From assembly GCA_014773175.1 (NCBI GenBank), contig VXCM01000211.1, positions 1-64,000 of the forward strand: DNA of 64,000 bases, written 5' to 3'. Source of the stretch: Lucifuga dentata. Lineage: Eukaryota; Chordata; Actinopteri; Ophidiiformes; Bythitidae. Made by a program: the position numbers and the translations under genes. This document shows, in pieces, positions 24,619-36,965 of the stretch. Numbering within the stretch: position 1 is the first letter of the stretch; the number at the start of each line of letters is the position of its first letter. The notes under the pieces are model-generated. The model did not search any database. It saw only the letters and a program-made list of their open reading frames with translations, and was not told the DNA's origin.

Positions 24619-25599
24619 AATTGCATTTAAATTAAAGCAAGGTGCACACAGTAGTGTTGTATCAGAGCTTTCATGCTACTGGAATGAAAACTGTAAACAG
24701 CAAAGATTCTGGCAGAGGATCCTCGTTTTGGCAAAAATCCTTACCCTTGTGACAAGAATAAAGACCAGTGGCCAGACAGTGACTACTCTGCTGTGACAAG
24801 AGGCCACATTAACCATGAACTGAAATCAACATCAGTTCATTTTGAATGGATCTTTGTTCTGTGATAATGCTTGTTTTTGGTCTGGAGGCACAAAGGGAAA
24901 ATCAGTGAGCTGCCACAGTGAGGGTGGTAACGTCAGCCTCTGTTGTGCTATAACTGGATTATGGAATGCAGCACAATTTGTCATATCTTAAGCCTTGTTG
25001 CCTTCCTGTCTGTCAGTAGTGACAACGTGAGATTTGCATTTCCAGACTGAGCATTTTAACTCAACAGGCACTGTTCACATTCATTTTTTGACATGTCATG
25101 GTAGCTGCTTTGGTCTTATCAATCCAGTCTTATCAATCCTTAATTTATGATAATTTTTAAAAATGTATTGATGTATTCCTTTTTTACTGTATATTCTGTT
25201 TTCATTGTTGTATCTAATACAGCATTTGCATCCGTAACATCCTTTATTTCCCCACAGGGATCTTTTAAGTTTCATTTTTATAATGATACAGTTTCAGCCA
25301 CACAGATTGGTGCAGTATAAATACAGTCATCTTTAATGGTCATTAAAAATTTAAGTTCATCATATTTAGTCCAAGGAACGATGCTGCTCAAATTATAAGC
25401 AGATGCAGTGATGGGGTGTGCTTATTCTGGTAGATTTCAACATAGCATTGGCATAGATTGACGTCTTATTGTTGATGCCATGATATTTGTTTAATAGAGG
25501 ATACTAAAGGGTGATATCAAAATTCATTTATCTGTATTTTCATTCATTTTTATAGTGTAATATGGAAGGAAGTCTGCAAACACTGTCAAAATTACAAAA

Positions 25600-25970
25600 A
25601 CTTGAGGTTCAAGGCTACAGAAATGCATCCAGTAAGCCAATCCCATAGGTCCAGACGTGCCTTGAAAGCTTTATTTTTGATTTGTCCTTTACTTTCATTT
25701 CCGTACAACATGTAACCTGTGAAGGATGTCTGACCACACCTGCTCAGGCACATTCACGAGGCAAGTTAACATCTGTGTTTCACAGTGCGTGGGTGCTGCC
25801 AGCTCAGGCATGAAGCAGCTGACTAGTCAGAATAGAGTGGGCTGTGCAGGAAAGGGGCCTTAAAGAAACAGTTCCTAAAAAGGCCTGTTTTCACTCAATG
25901 TGCACTGTGATGTTGCAGCAAGGGAGAGATGAACTGCATTCATTTTTTTTTTTTTTTTTTTTTTTTTGTT
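25600..25970 (+). repeat. Family B interspersed repeat, copy 3 (empty-site copy)
   Basis: It contains in order AGAAATGCATCCAGTAAG, a TTTACTTTCATTTCC region, GTCAGAATAGAGTGGGC, GGCCTTAAAGAAACAG, GTTTTCACTCA, CAGCAAGGGAGA and a T-run (about 25944-25967). At GGCCTTAAA it lacks the element that interrupts the copy at 11555, so it records the pre-insertion state. Confidence 0.65.
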
Positions 25971-27232
25971 TTGGTCCCCTTATTTTTTTTTATTTATGCT
26001 AAAATCACATATTGGAAATATTCCTTTTAAGATTTCATCCTAAAATATATCAACATTTCTGGATTGTTTTTCTCCCCCTCACATCACCATGAAGAAGTGT
26101 TTTTCTTTTAAGTGGTTGTATTTTAAGGTAATTTCCTGTGAAAGTCAGGAGATTGCACTTCATTTCTTTCTACAGTATATTGATTCATCCCCAGCCAAAC
26201 CCTTTTTGTTTGCAATTCAAAACACTTTATTTCCTGGTTCATCTTGGAAGATTTTTGTTTTCAGTTTTGAATATCGTGTTCTCCTGCTGTGCCAAAGAAG
26301 CAGCACAAAAACTGCATGTTGAAATAACAGCATTCACAGTTTATCCATGAAGACACAATTTTCCACCTTTGTTTCCTGAGACAAATTCTTTAGAGTGATT
26401 TGGAGACAGATTTCCCATCAGTAAAACAGATCTGCTTATGGCATTCATTGAGTGTGACAGAGGCAGGAGGAATGTTGTTGTGCAGAGGAATGAGGGGACT
26501 GTGTTGTAGTCATTCCCGAACGGCTCCAACATCTTTGATTAATATGTCTGCTAGTGAAGGTTTGCACTGGAGAGAACCACTTTCTGCAAACATGACCATC
26601 ATTCACACACTACATTTTCATCCATCAGGTTTAATACTTTCAAATGTCCTTTGAAAGAGGCCACACAGGAGAATGGAGAGGAATATTTTGGGAAGCAATA
26701 TGTTTTACAAGGTTTTTAAAGACCCCAATGTGACAGGAGAAATCATCAACATTAATCATGTCGTGCACTTGCGGTAGACAAGCTCATGTTAAAATCAAAG
26801 CCCAGCATTAGCCATTCAGAGGCCAAGCAATTATCAGACTGTATTTATTTATTTATTTGTGCATAAGAGGGAAGAAAAAAAACATAGGAAAATACAAAAT
26901 AAATAAATAAATGAAGCTGTCAAATGTAGAAGGGGCAAAGATGGAAAATGCAGGAGAATTTTGAAATTAAAATGATTTTTTTTTTTCTTTTCACGTCATC
27001 AGTAAGGATTCCAGGAAGTTTAGTAACCGATACTCTTTCCAAATGCTCAGTATGTGGCATGACATTGTGGGATTTTTGTGGAACAAACAAGAGTAAGTAT
27101 GACGCACTAAACTGTGTGTGTGTGTCTGGCTGTGGATCTCCCACAGTCATGCATCATCTTAGAAAATGAGGTCATGCATGTGGTCGAAGTGTACCTACAA
27201 TTTAACATATTTTTTTTTAGAGGTTAGCCCTG

Positions 27233-27265
<33 letters not shown>

Positions 27266-27272
27266 NCACACA
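27233..27272. repeat. (CA)n microsatellite with internal N
   Basis: A CA repeat broken by a single N at 27266, so the true length is uncertain. Confidence 0.9.
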
Positions 27273-28157
27273 GACGCAGACACATGCTGATAAACATAGC
27301 AGGTGGTGTTGTGTTAAACGGCCCATGATTTGGCATGAGTCAGACGGCAGACACTCCCTGAAGGCCACAGGGGCTAAACAGGATTTTACTGATCCAGAGT
27401 CAGAGCCAACACTGGTCTTGGTCCCAGAACCACCTAAGAGCCAGTCCAGCATTTCTGTGGACGTGGAGATACTGTACCCCACTCTGCATACTGTGTGCAT
27501 GTCAGTATTAGAGCCTCACAAATAATATGACCAGTTGATATGTGGCTTTTCACAGATACACTGGTATTGGTATTTACATTAGCTAATTTACAGTAGGAAA
27601 TTGCATCACATAAATTGGCTACAATTGTAGAATGATTTTTCATCTGTTTTAAACTATTTCATCACTCAAATTTAATTTTTATTATGGGTTGCATTTAATA
27701 ATTACATTTACAATGAACTTTACTATGGAGTGTCTCAGTTCTGCAGTTATCCCAACTGTTTAATAATCAAAATTTGAACGATCCTGTCCAAAAATAGGTT
27801 GCTTATGTTATGAAATTAAAAAATAAGACCTCATATCAACCAATTATTTGATTCTACTCAATATTACTTTAGGATAAAGCCTGGTGGCACAAATGTGAAA
27901 TCCTAATGCAAGATACTTTACAATACTATTATTATTATTTGTCAAATCCCTTTAAAATCATAATAGGATTATCAGTGCATATGCTCTCTGCTTATTGTCA
28001 GGCAGTACTGTTGAAAAGCTCCTTTCAGAGGGAGGCCAAGCCACAACCTTTCCCTTGTTTCTGGATGTGTCACCATGATTGGATGAGGGCTGTGTCTTAC
28101 TGCTGGGAATAAGCAGTTCTGGAAAGCATGTAATCCTGTTCTCACTGCTCCATGGAG

Positions 28158-28198
28158 AGTGTGTGTGTGTGTGTGTCTGTGTGTGTCTGTGTGTGTGC
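28158..28198. repeat. Imperfect (GT)n microsatellite
   Basis: A GT repeat interrupted twice by CT. Confidence 0.9.
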
Positions 28199-28295
28199 AT
28201 GCATCTACGTCTGTGTAGCATCTGCGTGAGTGTTTCTACCTGTGTTTGTTTTTGCAGAGGTTCTGAGAGGTAATTCCAGGTCGACTTTTTTTGTG

Positions 28296-28299
<4 letters not shown>

Positions 28300-28340
<41 letters not shown>
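28300..28340. repeat. (GT)n microsatellite
   Basis: An uninterrupted GT repeat of about 20 units, 100 bp from the previous GT array. Confidence 0.95.
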
Positions 28341-28342
<2 letters not shown>

Positions 28343-29057
28343 GAGATACCTCCAAGATATGTATGGCTGAATGGAGGGGAGTGGGGTGTCGGGGGAAATC
28401 TGCCGTTTTCAATGAGAAGTAAAAGTCATCAGGGCTTTGCGTTGTCCACAGGAAACTCTATTAGTGGGATTTGTATTTGGGATTAATTGTGGTACCCTGG
28501 TGAGTTTTCCCCGGCATGTTTGCATTATTTTGTTTCTAGATTAAAAGGATTCTTAATTGTTATCTGGAATGTAATCCAATTAGAAGACTACTGTGCTTAA
28601 AGAATTGGCTCTGAACGATCCAGGGTAGGTTTATTTAACACAGACAATATCATTTACATAAGTAAATCCATTTCATGGAGTTGATTTTTAATGTCTGGCT
28701 TTTGAAAGTTGTTGAGATCATAAACTCAGATTGATGGCTGAAGAGTCTACTTCTCTTTTGAATTTGTGCTCACCAGCACTTGTATCGCAAATGTCATCTT
28801 ATAGGTGGACAAATACATATGTTTTATTTCTAATGGGATGGCCATAACCAAGATTTTATGAAAAGAAGTAATAATTTCAAGTTTCAGAATTCCTCAAATT
28901 TTATACAGGGTAAATAATCTCATCCCACCAAAAAGTTTTGACCCAACACTAGAAACTGAAATTGAAGAAATTTCATACATTTTGATTATTTTTTTGTGAA
29001 TGTTGTATTTAAAAGCAGCAGTTTCTTTACCTCTTTCTTTGTGCAAATTCCAAATCC

Positions 29058-29069
29058 TATTATTATTAT

Positions 29070-29104
<35 letters not shown>

Positions 29105-29120
29105 TTATTAATTATTATTC
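29058..29120. repeat. (TAT/TAG)n trinucleotide array
   Basis: ATT units, then about eleven AGT units, then ATT units again. The minus strand reads as poly-Thr and Asn, which accounts for an open frame seen there. Confidence 0.9.
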
Positions 29121-31760
29121 CTAGTTTAAAAAGAGTAAAAATGCCATGCTGAAAAATATGATTAGTCTTGGAAGAAAATGTACATAATAAACCAGAATAG
29201 CTTTTCATTGTATAATGTCAACAGAACATCATGTAACTTGATCAGTTCTATCAGGATACGCCCTCCTTCTGTGAAACTGAGTCTTCATGGGAACCTTAGA
29301 GTTAACCTTTAAAGTTACAGTTAATATGGCAAATAGCACAAAGCAGCATGAGCTCAGTCCTAGAATTACACTGAACTTGTGTTTTTTATATCTATAAATA
29401 AACACCAGTTTGAACACTGTAGGGGTTAATCACATCTTCCCTCTGAGCCTAAACCAAAAGCCATCTCAGTCAATTTGTACACCGACTCCTCTGATCCTGC
29501 TCTCTATTGATGTTTCCTGCTGTTCGTATAAAATCAATAAAATATGCAAAACAAAAAAAAAAAAAAANAAAAAAAAAAAAAAAACACCAAAAGGACCTAC
29601 CCCTCTACCTTGCTGATCCCAAGACCCACAAAAGAATAAATTGTATCAAGACCAGCTAAGACCAGCCCCCCAGCTTTGCTCATGTATGCCCTCAGTAGCA
29701 CCATATGCCAAGAGAGTTGCCAAGGGAGCGGACAGGCAAGCTCAGTGACTGCCAATCTGCAGATGCAGGAGCCGTTTGCTCATGCATATTAAACCCACAC
29801 CACCTGCTCGTCGTACATCACACTCTGCTTTCTTGGTCCCAGGAATTTTAATCAACCGCACTGACAGGAAGGCACTCTGTGGTCCACGTAGGTGAATCAT
29901 TCCACTTCCTCTCATATTCCCATTCCTGCTGAGACGGAGAGGCATGTTGATGCTGCATTTCTGCAACATCCCGGAGTTCCCTCGAGAAACAGAGTGACAG
30001 GGAAAGAGTGGATCTCGGCAGCGGGAATGAGGATAGATAACGTGGTGCCTTTAAAATTCATAAATCTCTAAATCCTCCTGCATCCTGTCCATCTTCTCAT
30101 ATTGCCATCTCATGCTTATGGGATAGAGAGAAGAGAGAGAGAAAAATGGGAAACCAGTAGATATCAACTTGTTATCAAAGTGATTTCTCCCTCTTTTGTT
30201 GGCACAGTCTTGTCTAGGCTTTTTCAGCATTTCCTTTTAGTCCTTTCCCCAACCTTTTCATTACTATTTCATCACTTTGCATCTGCAGAACCACATCAGA
30301 GACAAGCACTGCATAAAATAGTATTTTTGAGTTATTTCCAATTCAAATATGTTTGTTAGGCATAAGGAGGGAGCGTGGTGAGCATCCATGGAAGGAAAAT
30401 AAAAAGCAAATTCAACAAGCCAAGTGTTCATACACAACTGTGCAGTGATCAAAACACTCATCACATCACGCTTAACTTATCAGCAAGACCAAATCAGCAC
30501 GAAGACACAATTAGGTTCTTGTCCTGCTGAACCTTTCAGTCTCACTGCCAGTTTTTGCTGGCAAAGCATAATTATCCACAACCCCCAGGATTACAGTTTT
30601 CCATCAACTTTTTAAATATAGTTTTAAATAAAAAAAAAAAAAAAATNAAAAAAAAAAAAAAAATAGACAGATGGAGACAGGCACTGCCAAGACAGGACCG
30701 AGTGTGATAGCAGCAGTCTGGTAACAGTTAGATGCACATTAACAGGCTAACCAAATATGCTGGTTTTGACAAATGGTTTGTTAGCATTGTTGATAAATTG
30801 GAATGAACAAAAGATTTTTTTCATGGGAATAAACTTTAAATTTTGCATCCGACCACCATATTACATAACGTATTAGGATTCTAGGTTTTACTTATAGCGA
30901 TCAGCTAATGGTAGAACATACATTTGCAAAAGTAAATAATTATATGAAACTACACATGAGTGGGAAAACATGTAACTATGAGATCACAGACAAAACACCT
31001 TGAAGTAACAATTTGTGATATTTAATTACAGATTGTCTAGTCAAGTCAATTTATTTCTAAGCACATTTAAAACAACAAAGGTTGACCAACCAGACTGGTG
31101 TCATATCTGCAAATTACCGTAATAAGAGGAAGAATCCAAAAGTAACTGAAAGTAATATATACATAAAATAAATATTCAATCTGGAATACATTGCATAGTC
31201 TATCCAATTTACATACTGTAGTCCATAGTTTTAAGTCTTACTAAAATAATTACATTTAAAAAACTATTTCCTACTGAGACCCATTTTATTGGTGAATAAA
31301 TTATCATAGTAACAGAATTTCTACAGATTTCAACTTTTGATTCTCTGCAGAAATTGCAGTTTAACAAACCACTGGGGGTGCTTCAAATACCACCTGTGGT
31401 ACATGAACCACAGTTTGAGAACCACTGACATTGTCACAACCATGCAGCTTTTTCATGTATCTTATAGCCAATCAAAGGGTGCTGCTACATCCAAACTAGT
31501 TCAGATGTAATTTTCAAAAAGCTTTTACACTGTTTGTCTATCCATGAATTTGTGCTTTCGTGTGTTTCCAGTAAACTTTAATTTCTGCCTCATTTCTCCT
31601 ATGTCCTGTCTTCAAGTCCAAATCTGAATTTAATGTTATTGCCGTGGCGAAAGCAATGAAACTACCTTCCTCATTAAAAATACATTTTATATTTCCAAAT
31701 TCACTTCTTAACCCACTGGTTACTCTGTTCTTTGCTGTGTTAGTAGTGGAGATAATGGCA

Positions 31761-32216
31761 TTAAAGTAGCATATTGGAGATTGTGCATGTTTGAGCACAA
31801 TAAATACAACCCGCATATAGGTCATGTTACTGCCAGCCATTTTCCAAAACATACTACTGAGCAGTAAATATTAGAATTGCATTTCCTGTCTTCTAGACTG
31901 CCATTGGTTTCAGTTTATTCCACGTTATAAAAAAATCAACTTGTAGAGACTTGAAACATGTTTGAGATAAGTAATCCATCATCCATTAAAAATGACTCTG
32001 CCTTCTACATTTGGATGTATGTTTTCTCAGGCAAAACATTGCATTTTAAGGTGGGTGTATCACCTGAATAGTTGATTTTGGAAGATTAGGGGATTTGGCA
32101 AAATAACAGGAAAACTAAAATACAATTTTACATTCTGGAAAATGGTTATGAGTAACGTGCATACAGGTTGGATATATTGGGCTTAAACATGCAAAATCAC
32201 TGATATTGTCTTTCAA
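31761..32216 (+). mobile_element. Family A MITE-like element, copy 6 (internally deleted)
   Basis: It opens TTAAAGTAGCATATTGG, then GTGCATGTTTGAGCACAATA, GACTGCCATTGGTTTCAG and CAACTTGTAGAGACTTGAAA, all family A landmarks in plus orientation. It ends TGGGCTTAAACATGCAAAA then TGTCTTTCAA. At about 456 bp it is roughly 100-150 bp shorter than copies 3, 5 and 7 and lacks the central T-rich and CACAGA segment. Confidence 0.78.
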
Positions 32217-34704
32217 AGTCTATCCCACACCATTGAACTAGAAGCACTCATGCTGTTCGTACTAACCTGTAAAGTTGTCCCCTGAATGGATGTTCTGATA
32301 TCTGTGTCTGAACTGATAAAGCATAATTGTAGCTTAGCTACTGGGCTATGCATGTCTAACTTATGTTATCTTCAACAACACACCGTTCCTCAAAAACATA
32401 GAAATCTATCACAGCATTAAAAAAAAAAAAAAAAANTAAAAAAAAAAAAAAAAGAAAACGTTACATAACAAAAATATATTAAAGTGATGGAGTATGTTAA
32501 ATTAAATACTGCACAAGCAGGAAATTAGAATTGGTACAGTAGGTTACGTAAAAAAAAAAAAAAAAAAAAAAAATTATAAAAAACCTTTGAAAAAATAGTA
32601 AATTACATATTTGCTTAATTGCTTGAGGAGATGATGATTTCACATGAAATTACAATCTCTGAGTCTTTAAATGATCAGTTTAGATGTGTATTATCTGTCT
32701 TTAAATTATCTGTTTAGATGTATTGTGAAGACAAATTAGTATGGAAGAAACTGAATGTACTAAAATTGTGGTGTTTTGGGTATATTTATTATCATCATTA
32801 GGAGTTCCAATCTTAAACGGGAAATCTATAGTCTGCCTAATATACTGTACATACCATTACATACTGTACTGACTTTATTAATCTTGTGCAGGGCTATTCC
32901 TGACAATTACTGAAAGTGCTTTAGCAGAAAGTGCCACTGTTATTATCCACATTTGTACTCTGACTCTGTCACAGTAATCAGAAAAATGTACAGGCGAGCA
33001 GGTAAATTGTCTTCAAAAGCTCTCAGGATGCCTTTAGAAAATTATATATTTAAAGTTTTCATTACTGATAACATGGAAATTATGATTCGTTCATTTCATG
33101 ATAATCACTGTAGCTGCATTATGTGTATATAACAAGGCATTCAAATAAACCAGTTAGATGTAATGATCTATAGGTGATGGAGTCATTGGTGAAAATAAAT
33201 GCTTTCATGTATTTTCTACTTTCTGCAGAACACAATTTCTTTGCTGTGTTAAAGGAACAGTTCCACCCAAAATTAAATTGATCTATTCTCTACTGCTTCA
33301 GTTACAGCTTCACTGAAGCTTACACAGCCTCTTTTGTTGGTGGTGTAGAGTGTGTGTGACAAAGTGTGTTCCAGTGCACACATTTTGCAGCTCAGAGGTG
33401 GTGCACATAGCAAAATAAGCAAGCTGAGCCCTCTGGCTGTTCACAAAGGCTTTTTGGATGTGCAATGCAGTTTCTTGGCTACAAAACACTGGGACTCTTG
33501 TGTGGGTTGTTTAGAGAAATTTCATGGTCACTTTATGCCCTGTTTGATGCTGGTTTGGGAGAAGGCTGAGGTTGGATAAAGCTGCAGGGGTTTAAGTCAA
33601 CTGTAATCAAGATTCATCTGACAAGGGGATCCAAAGATAACGTAGACAATGAAGACTTCCATTAGAGGATTCATTGAAGATTTGATGCAAGTTTGATACT
33701 GTCTATGCTGTTAACCTGCTAATTAGGGCTTTTCACAATGATTACTTACCAAATCCCATTAGCCACTTCATTAGCCACAAATGTGTTATTGACTACTAAG
33801 ATAAATGTTGAGCTCCTGAGCCCAGTTTGGGATAAATCTGGTGTTAAACCCGTTTTATGCCAATCTCTAGACAACCTACAGTTCAAAATTCTTCGTAACT
33901 GTTCCTCCAAGAACATATTCTTTGCCATGTACTTTATTTAATTGCATGCAAAAATATTCAGACAATTTATATACAATATGTCACAGCCTGAGACTTTAAG
34001 GCCACCAGCAATGGGAGCGGAGTGAAGGACAGGATAGTGGAAGTAAAGTGTCTGTGACAAATGTCCCAACATGTGCCTATCAGTGGGCTGTCATGGTGAC
34101 CATGGCCATGTGTTGTTTAACCCTGCTTACAAGCAGTAAGTGTCACCTTTAACCAGCTGTCTCTCAGGTCAACTCCTATTTGTTTGTGTCGTGTCAGGGA
34201 CACAGGGTGTCTGAAGGCTTCCTGTCTACATGACCATGTGGGACAGTGTGCTTATGTGTGTCTATGTGATGTGCAACAAATACATTGCACATAGTCATGT
34301 CTTGTGTGGCTAATGTTCCTGAAAGTTTGCACATAATGAACATGTGCTTGTTTGTTTGTGAGGAGTGGATATTCAAGTTTTTTTTTTGTTTTTTTTTTTT
34401 GTTTGTTTGTTTGTTTGTTTGTTTGCTGTGGTCCTACTTGAAGCTCCAAAGCTTCCCCAGAAGTAATATAATTAGTGATATACTGATAAAACGATGATTG
34501 CTTAGAACATATTGGATGCACAGACAGATAACAGAAACATGGATTTATGCTGCAGGAGAGTTTTGAGAAGTTTCTGTGGACATTTTGATTCTTTTCTGCA
34601 ATGCACCAGTCACCACTGATTCTCCATTCAGGCCTACAGGCAGTGAGCGGTTATTTACATGGGAAACCCTGGTATTAATAAGGATTCTTGTTATTGACTT
34701 TCTC
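32217..34704. other. Intronic stretch with A-runs
   Basis: It contains A-runs at 32418-32453 (N at 32436) and 32550-32572, and a (GTTT)n tract near 34400. TTAAAGGAACAGTTCCACCC at 33249 resembles the start of another TTAA-flanked fish element, but no second end was found. Nothing coding was recognised. Confidence 0.5.
34378..34425. repeat. T-rich and (GTTT)n tract
   Basis: T-runs followed by about seven GTTT units. Confidence 0.9.
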
Positions 34705-35315
34705 TTAAAGGACTCTACCAGTGGCTTTTTATGTTTGAGCCCAATATATACACCCCATATACATGTTACATTACTGACAACCATTTCCCAAAATATACTA
34801 CTGGAGTGGCAGATATTAGAATTGGTTTTCCTACCTTCCAGACTGCCATTGGTGTCAATTCATTCCAGTATACTATTAAAATAATATTGTAGAGACTTGA
34901 AACATGCTTGAGATACTGTAGCTAATTTGTCACATTGAACAAAATGCCTGTTCATTTTTTTGTTAAAGTAAGTTTTTTTTTTTTTTTTTTTTNTTTTTTT
35001 TTTTTTTTTTTTACTTGTCCAACACAGAACTGCACAGAAGAAAATGTATGTCTTGGCCAGGGAATATAGTCCCAGGAGAAGATGGCATTTACAGAGAAAT
35101 TAAAAACAAATGTTCCTCCTACATTCGTATGTACATGTTAGCAGGTGAAACATAGAATTTTAAGAACATCTGATTTTGAAAGATTACAGGATTTGGCAAA
35201 ATAAGAGGAAAGCTAAAATACAATTTTATGTTTGGAAAAGGATTGTTAGTAATGTTCATGTGGGTAGTATTTATTGGGCCTAAACATTTAAAAATTAGCA
35301 GTATGGTCCTTTTAA
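34705..35315 (+). mobile_element. Family A MITE-like element, copy 7 (full length)
   Basis: TTAAAGGACTCTACCAGTGG at the left and AGTATGGTCCTTTTAA at the right, with TTAA at both ends. The terminal 90 or so bases are inverted repeats. The internal landmarks GACTGCCATTGGTGTCAA and TTGTAGAGACTTGAAACA are in plus orientation. A T-run with an N at 34993 lies in the middle, where copy 1 has only a short T-rich stretch. Confidence 0.82.
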
Positions 35316-36933
35316 GTCTTGTTGAAATGGTTAGCATTTAATTGCTTGAGAAAATGTCACGTTTCAGTTATTTACCAACCGTTGTGACAGATGGTGCTGT
35401 CAAAGGCAGGGTGTTGCCCGTACTTACTGCATGGTATATTTCTATGAATACCGCTCTCTCCAAAAGGCAGTGGTGCATGATGGGTAAGCAGTCAGCAGGC
35501 TATCTGAGTACTCTCCCTTCACGTAGGCCCTCTTTGAAGTGTGCTGCAGTAAACACAGGCAGTTCTCGCCTCACCATGGTCTCCAGGGGGATGAAGCTCA
35601 GCACAAGAACACTAATGAGCACATTAGAAGGAAGCCATGGAAGGAAAATGTTACAGTTGTAAATGGAATTGTCTTGATTTTGTGTGTGCCTACAATATAA
35701 ATGGGTGTGAGCATATGGTGTGCAGAGTATATACGGAGCATGAAGGCTTCCATAGTATAATTTAATAAAAGCATCTCTGTGACAAGATTTTCCAAGGTCA
35801 TGGCAGCTTAATGCAAGCTTTTAAAATTGGATTTGAATCTTGGCAGTACAGTTTTAGTCAAACCACTGCTTTCAGTTTCACAATATTTAACAGTAATAGA
35901 GTATTGGAGCTGAAATGTGGAACTGAAAAAGTGGACTCTCAGCTGACATCTCTGATAAGAGTAGAGATGAATTCTGAATACATGTTGATGGAGAATTTAT
36001 ATCATTTATTACATTTAAGACAATCACAGGAGAATAACAAGCAAGCTAGTCTGAACAACAGTGTTACAGGCCACATTTCCATAGTCAGTTCAAGCCATGT
36101 AGTTCAGTTAAAATGATGGCAGTTTAAAGTACCGTAAGTATATTTTGTGTGCCATAGATAGCTTACATTGGTGTTCCTGGCCTCTAGACAGTAGTAAGCA
36201 AAGATAAAGAATGTCTTAGTTACCCATGCATCATCCAGACTTTGACCCACTTTTATGTTCATGTTGACCTTATGCATTCATTAAGAAGCTCAGGTTATAC
36301 AGTTTGTTAGTGTAATCATTCTTAATGTATAAGGAAGGTTGTTTCTATACCCTTGCACCTGTTTCAATAAAAGCAAAACCACATAATTTCTTGATTCTGT
36401 CTTCATCTCTAATACATTGAACCTTATTTTGTTTTCAATTATTTTGTTTCACCTTCAGTTTTAACTTAAGCTGTTTTGTATTGGAGATATTACAGATTTT
36501 GAATTTGCCATAAGTCCTTGGTCCTCAACAAATTCAAGCAGAGCTTTATCTGATATTTTTCCTCAACAAGTACATTTATAAAGCAAATAAAGCTTGTGTT
36601 TAGGTTAATCTGTAAGATTTTCTAAAGATACTGATTGTAAAAGATTTAATTGCATGATTGAGAAGTACTATTCTTAGTATTCCACTTTGATTGCTTTGAT
36701 CTCTAAATCGCCTTCTGAATCTGTGATCCCCGCCAGTAGATTCCTTGAAAGTAACCCAGGGAATCAGCAATCTGGATTGCCTTTGTGCATGGGGGAGAGT
36801 GAGAGACGTGAAAATGATTTCAAAGAGTCCAGGATGAATCATGCTCCCACTGCAGCTGTCATTTATTAACACGGTATTTGCAGCCACCTAAGTCTGACTT
36901 TCAGAGTTTGCCTAGAGGCTTATTCAGTAAGCT

Positions 36934-36965
<32 letters not shown>

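Larger units (their letters stand above)
24619..31760. other. Intronic stretch with a family B copy and several microsatellites
   Basis: Apart from the listed repeats, the visible structures are a 14-bp tandem repeat (GTCTTATCAATCCA, about 25112-25138), mirrored ATTT and AAAT tetramers around 26843-26912, and A-runs with N at 29568 and 30647. No exon was recognised. Confidence 0.55.

Noticed and set aside
24524..24796. Repeated frames starting MVVSNVTC or similar at 24524, 34545, 31538 and 15861
   Set aside because: The shared peptide is the translated family A terminal inverted repeat, on whichever strand is read; it is not a conserved protein.
33249..33600. A possible element start, TTAAAGGAACAGTTCCACCC
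   Set aside because: No matching inverted end was found downstream, so a boundary cannot be set.
35342..35662. A 106-codon plus-strand frame and an overlapping hydrophobic minus-strand frame
   Set aside because: Neither has a family motif or credible splice sites; no support beyond length.
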